Shown one piece after another: positions 47,035 to 54,757 of a stretch of 64,000 nt of DNA; position 1 is the stretch's first letter; each line of letters begins with the position of its first letter. The notes under the pieces are model-generated. The model did no database searches, was not told the DNA's origin, and saw nothing but the letters and a program-made list of their open reading frames with translations. The DNA is taken from positions 248,001 to 312,000 of the forward strand of contig NZ_QEXM01000057.1 in NCBI RefSeq assembly GCF_004127445.1, in the 5' to 3' direction. The translations under genes were made by a program, and so were the position numbers. This DNA comes from Streptomyces alfalfae (GTDB lineage: Bacteria; Actinomycetota; Actinomycetes; Streptomycetales; Streptomycetaceae).

Positions 47035-49277
47035 TCCAGAGCCGCTACCGACTCCTGGATCTGATCGGGCGCGGCGGCATGGGCGAGGTGTGGCGGGCGC
47101 GCGACGAGTCGCTCGGCCGCCAGGTCGCCGTCAAGTGCCTCAAGCCGATGGGGCCGCAGCACGACCACGCCTTCACCCGCGTCCTGCGCGAGCGCTTCCG
47201 CCGCGAGGCCCGCGTCGCCGCCGCGCTCCAGCACCGCGGCGTGACCGTCGTCCACGACTTCGGCGAGTACGAGGGCGTGCTCTATCTGGTGATGGAGCTC
47301 CTCGAAGGGCGCAACCTCAGCCAGATCCTGGAGGACAACAAGCAGCACCCGCTGCCCGTCGCCGACGTCGTGGAGATCGCCGCCCAGGTCTCCGCCGCCC
47401 TCGCGTACACCCATGACCAGGGCATCGTGCACCGCGACCTGAAGCCCGCGAACATCATGCTGCTCACCGACGGCACGGTGAAGATCTGCGACTTCGGCAT
47501 CGCGCGGCTCGGCGCCGACATCGGCTTCACCTCGCGCCTGACCGGCACGGGCATCGCGATGGGCACCCCGCACTACATGTCGCCCGAGCAGATCAGCGGC
47601 GACCCGGTCGACCAGCGCAGTGACCTGTACTCCCTGGGGTGCGTGCTGTACGAGATCGCCACCGGGGCCCCGCCCTTCGACTTGGAGGACGCCTGGGCCG
47701 TGCTCGTCGGGCACCGCGACACGGCGCCCGCGCCGCCCCGCCGCCACCGCGGCGAACTGCCCGCGTTCCTCGACGACCTCGTCCTCGACCTCCTCGCCAA
47801 GGACGCGGCCGACCGGCCGCAGGACGCCCGCGACCTGAGCCGCCGCATCGCCGAAGGCCGCGCCACCCCCGCGTACGTCCCGACCGTCGTCACGCCCCAC
47901 CCGCGCAACCACCACCCGCACGGCGCCGCGACCGTCCGCGAGGAGCGGCTGCCCTCCTGGACGCGGGGCATGACCACCGGGGTCAAGGCGGGCGGCGGCT
48001 CCGGGCCGCGACCCACCCCGCCCGACACGGCGGCGGGCCTGACCGGCGAGTGGATACCGCGGCCCGACGCCCGCCGCGCCGCCGCGCCCCGCGAACCCGA
48101 GCGGCCCGCGCCGCCGCCGGAACTGCTCGCCACACTGGCGGGACGCCACAACGCGGGCCTCAGCCTGGGCCGGCTCGGGCGGTGGGCGGAGGCGGGCGAG
48201 GTGCACCGCGCGGTCGCCGCCGAGCGTGAGCACGCCCTCGGCCCCGACCACCCCGACACGCTCGCCAGCCGGTACGAGATCGGCTTCACGCTCAGCCGCA
48301 CCGGGCGGGCCGCCGACGCCCTGCGCGAGTACACCCGCGTGGCGCGGGGGCGGGAGCGCTCCCTCGGCGCCGAGCATCCGGACACGCTCGCCGCCCGCCA
48401 GGAGATGGCCTACGTGCTCGGGCAGCTCGGGCGGCACTTCGAGGCCCACCAGACGTACACCTCGGTGCTCGCGGTGCGGGAGCGGGTGGCGGGGCCCGAC
48501 CACCCGGACACGCTGCGCTGCCGCCACAACCTCGCCTACAACCTCAGCCGCCTCGGCCGCCTGGAGGACTCCTACCGTCTGGCCGACGAGGTGGCACAGG
48601 CCCGCGCGCGCGTCCTGGGGGCCACGCACCCCGACACACTCGTCACGCGGTACGAGGTCGCGTACGCGCTCGGACAGCTGGGGCGCTGGCCCGAGGCGCT
48701 GCAGACCTACCGCGAGGTCGCCGACGCGCGGGTGCGGGCGCTCGGGCCCGACCACCCCGACACGCTCGCCGCCCGCTACGAGGTCGGCATCAGCCTCGGC
48801 AGACTCGGCCGCAGCGGTGAGGCGCTCGACCTGTACCGCGTCCTGGTCGAGGACCGGACGCGCGTCAACGGCCCCGCCGATCCCGAGACGCTCCGGGCCC
48901 GCCACGGCCTCGGCGTGAACCTCGGACGGCTCGGCCGCTGGGAGGAGGCCCTCGCCGAGGCGCGGGACGTGTGCGCGATCCGGGAGCGGGTCCTCGGCCC
49001 CGACCACCCGGACACGCTGGTCAGCCGGCGCGAGGTCGCGGTCGGCCTCGGCTGGCTGGGGCGCTGGCCCGACGCCCTCACCGAATACCGCGGGGTGGCC
49101 GCCGCCAGGGAGCGGGTCCTCGGCACGGGCCACCCCGACGCCCTGGCCAGCCGCAACGACGAGGCGCACTGCCTGGAACAGCTCGGCCGCGGCGCCGAGG
49201 CCGTGGAGCTCTACCGCAGGGTGGCGGCGCTGCGGCAGCGGAGCGCCGCGGGCGGGCTCCGAGACGTCCCCGGGTGA
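47016..49277 (+). CDS. Ser/Thr protein kinase with C-terminal tetratricopeptide repeats
   Basis: 753 residues. The N-terminal Hanks-type kinase domain (11-275) has the glycine loop GRGGMGEVW, catalytic Lys40, HRDLKPAN with Asp141, DFG (159-161) and the activation-segment end GTPHYMSPEQ. A Pro/Arg-rich linker (about 276-370) follows. From about 375 to 745 there are eight repeats of roughly 42 residues, each with an LGPDHPDTLASRYE-type core, as in kinesin-light-chain-type TPR repeats. No membrane segment is visible, unlike PknB, so it is a soluble kinase with a built-in protein-binding platform. ATG at 47016 overlaps the oxygenase gene. The kinase looks catalytically intact; target and signal are unknown. 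Confidence 0.94.
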   Translation: MADTRLIQSRYRLLDLIGRGGMGEVWRARDESLGRQVAVKCLKPMGPQHDHAFTRVLRERFRREARVAAALQHRGVTVVHDFGEYEGVLYLVMELLEGRNLSQILEDNKQHPLPVADVVEIAAQVSAALAYTHDQGIVHRDLKPANIMLLTDGTVKICDFGIARLGADIGFTSRLTGTGIAMGTPHYMSPEQISGDPVDQRSDLYSLGCVLYEIATGAPPFDLEDAWAVLVGHRDTAPAPPRRHRGELPAFLDDLVLDLLAKDAADRPQDARDLSRRIAEGRATPAYVPTVVTPHPRNHHPHGAATVREERLPSWTRGMTTGVKAGGGSGPRPTPPDTAAGLTGEWIPRPDARRAAAPREPERPAPPPELLATLAGRHNAGLSLGRLGRWAEAGEVHRAVAAEREHALGPDHPDTLASRYEIGFTLSRTGRAADALREYTRVARGRERSLGAEHPDTLAARQEMAYVLGQLGRHFEAHQTYTSVLAVRERVAGPDHPDTLRCRHNLAYNLSRLGRLEDSYRLADEVAQARARVLGATHPDTLVTRYEVAYALGQLGRWPEALQTYREVADARVRALGPDHPDTLAARYEVGISLGRLGRSGEALDLYRVLVEDRTRVNGPADPETLRARHGLGVNLGRLGRWEEALAEARDVCAIRERVLGPDHPDTLVSRREVAVGLGWLGRWPDALTEYRGVAAARERVLGTGHPDALASRNDEAHCLEQLGRGAEAVELYRRVAALRQRSAAGGLRDVPG

Positions 49278-49352
49278 CCCGATGCGGGACCGGTGTGCCG
49301 GGGCGCGGTCGCGCGGGGTCCTCGGCGGTGGTCCTTCGTGTTAGGAAGAGCC

Positions 49353-50906
49353 ATGTCTGATCGCGATGTGTACGACGCCGTCATCGTCGGCGGTGGCCAC
49401 AACGGTCTCGTCGCCGCCGCCTACCTCGCCCGCGCCGGACGCTCCGTGCTGCTCCTCGAAAGGCTCGGCGCCACCGGGGGCGCGGCCGTCTCCGGTCGGC
49501 CCTTCCCCGGGGTCGACGCACGGCTCTCGCGCTACTCGTACCTCGTCAGCCTCCTGCCGAAGAAGGTCGTGCGCGACCTCGACCTGGACTTCCGGGTGCG
49601 CACGCGCACCGTCTCGTCCTACACCCCCACCGAGCGCGGCGGCCGCCCCGCCGGGCTGCTCGTCGGCGGCGGCGAGGCCCGTACCCGGCGGGCCTTCACC
49701 CGGTTGACCGGTGACAGCGGGGAGTACGAGGCCTGGCGGGAGTTCCACGCGATGACCGGACGCCTCGCGGCCCGCGTCTTCCCCACGCTCACCGAACCGC
49801 TGCCGACCCGGGCGGAGCTGCGCACCCGCATCGACGACGCCACCGCCTGGCGCACGCTCTTCGAGGAACCCATCGGCACGGCGATCGAGCAGCGCTTCTC
49901 CGACGACCTGGTGCGCGGCGTCGTCCTCACCGACGCCCTGATCGGCACGTTCGCCGACGCGGGCGACCCCTCCCTGAAGCAGAACCGCTGCTTCCTCTAC
50001 CACGTCATCGGCGGCGGGACCGGCGACTGGAACGTCCCCGTCGGCGGCATGGGCGCCCTCACCGACGCCCTCGCCGACTCCGCGCGCAACGCGGGGGCCA
50101 CGCTGCGCACGGGCTGTGAGGCCACGCGGATCGCCACCGACGGGCGGCGCGCCGAGGTCACGTACCGCCAGGGCGACGAGGGCGAGCGCACGGCCGCCGC
50201 CCGGCACGTCCTGGTCAACGCCTCCCCGCAGGCCCTCGCCGGGCTCCTCGGCGACGAGCCGCCCGCGCCCGCCGAAGGCGCGCAGCTGAAGGTCAACATG
50301 CTGCTCAAGCGGCTGCCGAGGCTCCGCGACACCGCCGTCGACCCGGCCGAGGCCTTCGCGGGCACCTTCCACATCGCCGAGGGGTACGGGGAGCTGGCGA
50401 CCGCCTACGCGCAGGCCGCCTCCGGCACGCCGCCCACCGCGCCGCCCTCCGAGATCTACTGCCACTCCCTCACCGACCCGACGATCCTCGCCCCCGACCT
50501 CGCCGAGCGCGGCTACCAGACCCTCACCCTGTTCGGCCTGCACACCCCCGCCCGGCTCTTCGCCGAGGACAACGACGCCGTACGGGCCGAGCTGCTGGAG
50601 TCGACGCTCGCCCAGCTCGACGCGCACCTGGCCGAGCCGATCGCCGACTGCCTCGCGCTCGACGCCGAGGGACGCCCCTGCGTCGAGGCCAAGACCCCGC
50701 TGGACCTGGAGCGCGACCTGCGGCTGCCCGGCGGCCACATCTTCCACGGAGACCTCGCCTTCCCCTACGCCCAGGAGGGCGCCGGGCGTTGGGGCGCGGA
50801 GACCCGGCACGCGAATGTGTTCCTCTGCGGGGCCGGCGCGGTGCGCGGTGGCGGCGTCAGCGGGGTGCCGGGGCACAACGCCGCGATGGCCGCGCTGGGG
50901 GAGTGA
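49353..50906 (+). CDS. FAD-dependent oxidoreductase, phytoene-desaturase/PYROXD2-like
   Basis: 517 residues. The dinucleotide-binding motif is AVIVGGGHNGLVAAAYLARAG at residues 9-29, followed by LLLERLGATGGAAVS. Further blocks include VPVGGMGALTDALADSA near 230 and the C-terminal GGGVSGVPGHNAAMAAL that closes the flavin site. It belongs to the carotenoid-desaturase-like NAD(P)/FAD superfamily, nearer PYROXD2-type proteins than true CrtI. The substrate is unknown; no carotenoid genes are nearby. AGGAAG five bases before the ATG sets the start. The gap from the kinase stop is 75 bases, so it may form its own unit or extend the preceding one. Confidence 0.88.
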   Translation: MSDRDVYDAVIVGGGHNGLVAAAYLARAGRSVLLLERLGATGGAAVSGRPFPGVDARLSRYSYLVSLLPKKVVRDLDLDFRVRTRTVSSYTPTERGGRPAGLLVGGGEARTRRAFTRLTGDSGEYEAWREFHAMTGRLAARVFPTLTEPLPTRAELRTRIDDATAWRTLFEEPIGTAIEQRFSDDLVRGVVLTDALIGTFADAGDPSLKQNRCFLYHVIGGGTGDWNVPVGGMGALTDALADSARNAGATLRTGCEATRIATDGRRAEVTYRQGDEGERTAAARHVLVNASPQALAGLLGDEPPAPAEGAQLKVNMLLKRLPRLRDTAVDPAEAFAGTFHIAEGYGELATAYAQAASGTPPTAPPSEIYCHSLTDPTILAPDLAERGYQTLTLFGLHTPARLFAEDNDAVRAELLESTLAQLDAHLAEPIADCLALDAEGRPCVEAKTPLDLERDLRLPGGHIFHGDLAFPYAQEGAGRWGAETRHANVFLCGAGAVRGGGVSGVPGHNAAMAALGE

Positions 50907-50974
50907 CCGGCGAGGGACGAGGGTGAGCGGGCCCCGCTTGCGTCTCCCGTAGGGGGAGACGTGAGGGTGGAGCC

Positions 50975-51976
50975 ATGAACGGCGACACCGAAACGCTTCC
51001 GGGGCCCGCCGCCCCCCTCTACTCCATCGGCGAACTCGCCCGCCGCACCGGGCTCACCGTCAAGACCATCCGGTTCTGGTCCGACTCCGGGATCGTCACG
51101 CCGACGGAGCGCACCCCGGCGGGCTACCGGCGTTACGGCGTCGACGCCGTGGCCCGCCTCGACCTCGTGCGGACCCTGCGCGAGATCGGGCTCGACCTGC
51201 CGACCATCCGCAAGGTCGTGGACCGGGAGGTCCCGCTGGCCGACGTGGCGGCGGCGCACGCCGAGGCCCTGGACGTGCAGATCCGCACGCTGCGCCTGCG
51301 CAGGGCCGTCCTGACCGCCGTGGCCAAACGCGGCGCCGACCCCGAGGAGCTGGCCCTCATGCACCGTCTCGCGAAGCTGTCCGAGGACGAACGCCGCCGC
51401 ATGGTCGACGACTTCCTCGGCATGGTCTTCGAAGGCCTCCACAGCCACCCGGCGTTCGGCGCGGTCATCCGCTCCATGACCCCGGAGCTCCCGGACGACC
51501 CCACGGCGGAGCAGGTCGCGGCGTGGGTGGAGCTGGCCGAGCTGCTCCAGGACCCCGGCTTTCGCGCGAGCGTGCAGGGCATGGCGCGTGACCTCGCCGA
51601 GGACCGGTCACCCGACGACGCCATGGGCCTGCCCCGCGTCCTCGCCGAAGCCGTCCGCTCCCTGGCCGAACCGGCGCTGGCCGAGGGCATCGGCCCGCAC
51701 ACGCCCCGGGCCGCCCGCATCGCCGCGGCGCTCACGGCGCACTACGCCCGCATCACCGGCCACCCCGACGACGAAGCCCTCCGCGTCCGCCTCGCCGCCC
51801 GCTTCCGGACCATGAACGACCCCCGCAGGGACCGCTACCTCCGCCTCCTGGCGGTCCTGAACGACTGGCCACCCCCGACCGACCTGGCCCCCGCCCTCAC
51901 CTGGACCGTCCAGGCACTGCACGCCCCGGACCACGGCCGCCGTGGGCGCGGCCAGAAGCCGGGCACCGCCCCCTGA
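50975..51976 (+). CDS. MerR-family transcriptional regulator
   Basis: 333 residues. An N-terminal winged helix, YSIGELARRTGLTVKTIRFW then SDSGIVTPTERTPAGYRRY, spans residues 16-55 and is classic MerR, followed by the dimerisation helix (about 75-115). The C-terminal 200 residues are helical, without cysteine metal-binding motifs; they look like an effector domain of the kind seen in drug-sensing members and include a helix pair resembling TipAS-like or uncharacterised Streptomyces regulators. The target is likely nearby: the FAD oxidoreductase lies 68 bases upstream on the same strand and the nitronate monooxygenase follows. GGAG lies three bases before the ATG. Confidence 0.9.
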   Translation: MNGDTETLPGPAAPLYSIGELARRTGLTVKTIRFWSDSGIVTPTERTPAGYRRYGVDAVARLDLVRTLREIGLDLPTIRKVVDREVPLADVAAAHAEALDVQIRTLRLRRAVLTAVAKRGADPEELALMHRLAKLSEDERRRMVDDFLGMVFEGLHSHPAFGAVIRSMTPELPDDPTAEQVAAWVELAELLQDPGFRASVQGMARDLAEDRSPDDAMGLPRVLAEAVRSLAEPALAEGIGPHTPRAARIAAALTAHYARITGHPDDEALRVRLAARFRTMNDPRRDRYLRLLAVLNDWPPPTDLAPALTWTVQALHAPDHGRRGRGQKPGTAP

Positions 51977-52041
51977 ACCGGATCTGACGCTGCATCAGTA
52001 AACCCCTTCCCCCTTGACGGGCCCTGCGGCATCCTGCGCCC

Positions 52042-53154
52042 ATGCAGACGGAGTTGAGCAGGAGACTGGGAATCGAGCACGCCATCTTCGGGTTCACGCC
52101 GTTCCCCGCCGTGGCCGCCGCCATCAGCAGGGCGGGTGGGTTCGGGGTGCTCGGCGCGGTTCGCTACTCGGCGCCCGACGAACTGGCCAGGGACCTCGAC
52201 TGGATGCAGGAGCACGTCGACGGCCGGCCGTACGGGCTCGACGTCGTCATGCCCGCCAAGAAGGTCGAGGGGGTCAGCGAGGCCGACGTGGAGGCCATGA
52301 TCCCCGAAGGCCACCGGCAGTTCGTCAGGGACGTCCTCGCCAAGCACGGCGTCCCCGAGCCGGCCGAGGGCGAGGCGTCGGGGTGGCGGATCACGGGCTG
52401 GATGGAGCAGGTCGCCCGCAGCCAGCTCGACGTCGCCTTCGACTACCCGATCAAGCTCCTCGCCAACGCCCTCGGCTCACCCCCGGCCGATGTGATCCGG
52501 CGCGCCCACGACCGGGACGTCCTCGTCGCCGCCCTCGCGGGCAGCGCCCGGCACGCCCGCAAGCACGCCGAGGCGGGCATCGACATCGTGGTCGCGCAGG
52601 GGTACGAGGCGGGCGGCCACACCGGCGAGATCGCCTCCATGGTCCTCACCCCCGAGGCCGTCGACGCGGTCACGCCCCTGCCCGTCCTCGCCGCGGGCGG
52701 CATCGGCAGCGGGCGGCAGATCGCCGCCGCGCTCGCACTCGGCGCCCAGGGAGTCTGGCTCGGCTCCCTCTGGCTCACCACCACCGAGGCCGACCTGCAC
52801 TCGCCCGCCCTCACCCGCAAGCTGCTCGCCGCGGGGTCCGGCGACACGGTCCGCTCCCGCGCCCTGACCGGCAAACCCGCCCGCCAGCTCCGCACGGAGT
52901 GGACCGAGGCGTGGGACGACCCGCAGGGCCCCGGCGCCCTGCCCATGCCGCTCCAGGGCCTGCTCGTCGCCGACGCCGTCTCACGCATCCAGAAGTACGA
53001 GGTGCAGGAGCTGCTCGGCACGCCCGTGGGGCAGATCGTCGGCCGGATGACCAGCGAACGGGCCGTCCAGGACGTCTTCGACGACCTGACCCGCGGCTTC
53101 GAACGGGCCGTGGACCGCGTCAACCGCATCGCGGGAAGGGGACGTCACGCATGA
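52042..53154 (+). CDS. Nitronate monooxygenase (2-nitropropane dioxygenase) family protein
   Basis: 370 residues forming a TIM barrel. FMN-binding blocks are visible: VVAQGYEAGGHTGE near 189-202 with the catalytic His, and LPVLAAGGIGSGRQIAAALALGAQGVWLG near 213-241. Enzymes of this family oxidise nitronates such as propionate-3-nitronate; many relatives in actinobacteria have unproven substrates. The gene overlaps the next one, an acyl-CoA ligase, by ATGA, and nitronate monooxygenase-like proteins often sit beside acyl-CoA metabolism genes. Here it may act on an acyl-CoA-linked substrate, but that is inference. The start ATG at 52042 follows a short leader. Confidence 0.9.
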   Translation: MQTELSRRLGIEHAIFGFTPFPAVAAAISRAGGFGVLGAVRYSAPDELARDLDWMQEHVDGRPYGLDVVMPAKKVEGVSEADVEAMIPEGHRQFVRDVLAKHGVPEPAEGEASGWRITGWMEQVARSQLDVAFDYPIKLLANALGSPPADVIRRAHDRDVLVAALAGSARHARKHAEAGIDIVVAQGYEAGGHTGEIASMVLTPEAVDAVTPLPVLAAGGIGSGRQIAAALALGAQGVWLGSLWLTTTEADLHSPALTRKLLAAGSGDTVRSRALTGKPARQLRTEWTEAWDDPQGPGALPMPLQGLLVADAVSRIQKYEVQELLGTPVGQIVGRMTSERAVQDVFDDLTRGFERAVDRVNRIAGRGRHA

Positions 53155-54716
53155 GCACACCGCCCTCCAACACACCCCCCAACGGCTTCTGGGCGCAGGC
53201 CGCCGCCGACCCCGGACGCCCCGTCCTCGTCACCCCCGGCGGCGAGCAGTGGACGGCGGGCCGTCTGCACGCCGCCGTCAACCAGCTGGTCCACGGCCTG
53301 CGGGCGGCGGGCCTGCAGCGCGGCGACGCCTTCGCCGTGGTCCTGCCCAACGGAGTCGAGTTCCTCACCGCCTACCTCGCCGCCTCCCAGGCCGGGTTCT
53401 ACCTCGTCCCCGTCAACCACCACCTGGTCGGCCCGGAGATCGCCTGGATCGTCACCGACTCCGGCGCCAAGGCACTCATCGCGCACGAGCGGTTCGCCGG
53501 CGCGGCTGCGGCGGCGGCCGACGAGGCCGCGCTCCCCGCGACCCACCGCTACGCCGTCGGCGACGTCCCCGGCTTCCGCCCCTACGCGCGACTCCTCGAA
53601 GGGCAGCCCGACTCGGCGCCCGCGGACCGCACCCTCGGCTGGGTCATGAACTACACCTCGGGCACCACGGGCCGCCCCCGCGGCATCCGCCGCCCGCTGC
53701 CCGGCAAGGCCCCCGAGGAGTCCTACCTCGGCGGCTTCCTCGGCATCTTCGGCATCAGGCCCTTCGACGGCAACGTCCACCTGGTCTGCTCGCCGCTCTA
53801 CCACACCGCCGTGCTCCAGTTCGCGGGCGCGGCCCTGCACATCGGCCACCCGCTGGTCCTGATGGACCGGTGGACGCCCGAGGAGATGCTGCGCCTCATC
53901 GACGCGCACCGCTGCACGCACACCCATATGGTGCCGACCCAGTTCCACCGCCTGCTCGCCCTGCCGGACGCGACGAAGGCGGCGTACGACGTGTCCTCGA
54001 TGCGGCACGCCATCCACGGCGCCGCGCCCTGCCCCGACCACGTGAAGCGGGCGATGATCGAGTGGTGGGGCGAGTGCGTCGAGGAGTACTACGCGGCCAG
54101 CGAGGGCGGCGGCGCCTTCGCCACCGCCCAGGAGTGGCTGAAGAGACCGGGGACGGTCGGCAGGGCCTGGCCCATCAGCGAGCTGGCCGTCTTCGACGAC
54201 GAGGGGAACCGCCTCCCGCCCGGTGAACTGGGCACCGTCTACATGAAGATGTCCACCGGCGGATTCTCCTACCACAAGGACGAGGCGAAGACGGCGAAGA
54301 ACCGCATCGGTGACTTCTTCACCGTCGGCGACCTCGGCCTCCTCGACGAGGACGGCTATCTCTTCCTGCGCGACCGCAAGATCGACATGATCATCTCGGG
54401 CGGTGTGAACATCTACCCCGCCGAGATCGAGTCGGCGCTGCTCACCCACCCCGCCGTCGCCGACGCCGCCGCCTTCGGCATCCCGCACGACGACTGGGGC
54501 GAGGAGGTCAAGGCCGTCGTCGAGGTCGCCGAGGGCAGGGAGGCGGGCGACGCGCTCGCCGCCGACATCCTCGCCCACTGCGAACGGCGTCTGGCCGGCT
54601 ACAAGCGGCCCAAGAGCGTCGACTTCATCGCGGCCATGCCTCGCGACCCCAACGGCAAGCTGTACAAGCGGCGGCTGCGCGAGCCGTACTGGGAGGGCCG
54701 CCGGCGCACGATGTGA
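53151..54716 (+). CDS. Acyl-CoA ligase (FadD-type AMP-dependent synthetase)
   Basis: 521 residues. The ATP/AMP motif is MNYTSGTTGRPRG near residue 167, followed by YYAASEGGG (the A5-type motif) near 305 and TVGDLGLLDEDGYLFLRDR near 390. The C-terminal lysine motif is PNGKLYKR near 505. It activates a carboxylic acid to the acyl-AMP and then the CoA thioester. The substrate may be a sterol-side-chain or medium/long-chain acid; the sequence alone does not settle it. Translation is coupled to the nitronate monooxygenase gene by a 4-base overlap. A hairpin (54724-54751) follows between this gene and the convergent penicillin acylase gene. Confidence 0.93.
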   Translation: MSTPPSNTPPNGFWAQAAADPGRPVLVTPGGEQWTAGRLHAAVNQLVHGLRAAGLQRGDAFAVVLPNGVEFLTAYLAASQAGFYLVPVNHHLVGPEIAWIVTDSGAKALIAHERFAGAAAAAADEAALPATHRYAVGDVPGFRPYARLLEGQPDSAPADRTLGWVMNYTSGTTGRPRGIRRPLPGKAPEESYLGGFLGIFGIRPFDGNVHLVCSPLYHTAVLQFAGAALHIGHPLVLMDRWTPEEMLRLIDAHRCTHTHMVPTQFHRLLALPDATKAAYDVSSMRHAIHGAAPCPDHVKRAMIEWWGECVEEYYAASEGGGAFATAQEWLKRPGTVGRAWPISELAVFDDEGNRLPPGELGTVYMKMSTGGFSYHKDEAKTAKNRIGDFFTVGDLGLLDEDGYLFLRDRKIDMIISGGVNIYPAEIESALLTHPAVADAAAFGIPHDDWGEEVKAVVEVAEGREAGDALAADILAHCERRLAGYKRPKSVDFIAAMPRDPNGKLYKRRLREPYWEGRRRTM

Positions 54717-54723
54717 GGAGGCG

Positions 54724-54751
54724 GGGGCGGACCGCAGCCCGGGCCCGCCCC
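54724..54751. terminator. Short GC-rich hairpin between convergent genes
   Basis: GGGGCGG at 54724-54730 pairs with CCGCCCC at 54745-54751, with a 14-base loop. It lies in the 41-base gap between the convergent acyl-CoA ligase and penicillin acylase genes, where a bidirectional terminator is expected. The stem is short, so confidence is modest. Confidence 0.45.
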
Positions 54752-54757
54752 TCATGC

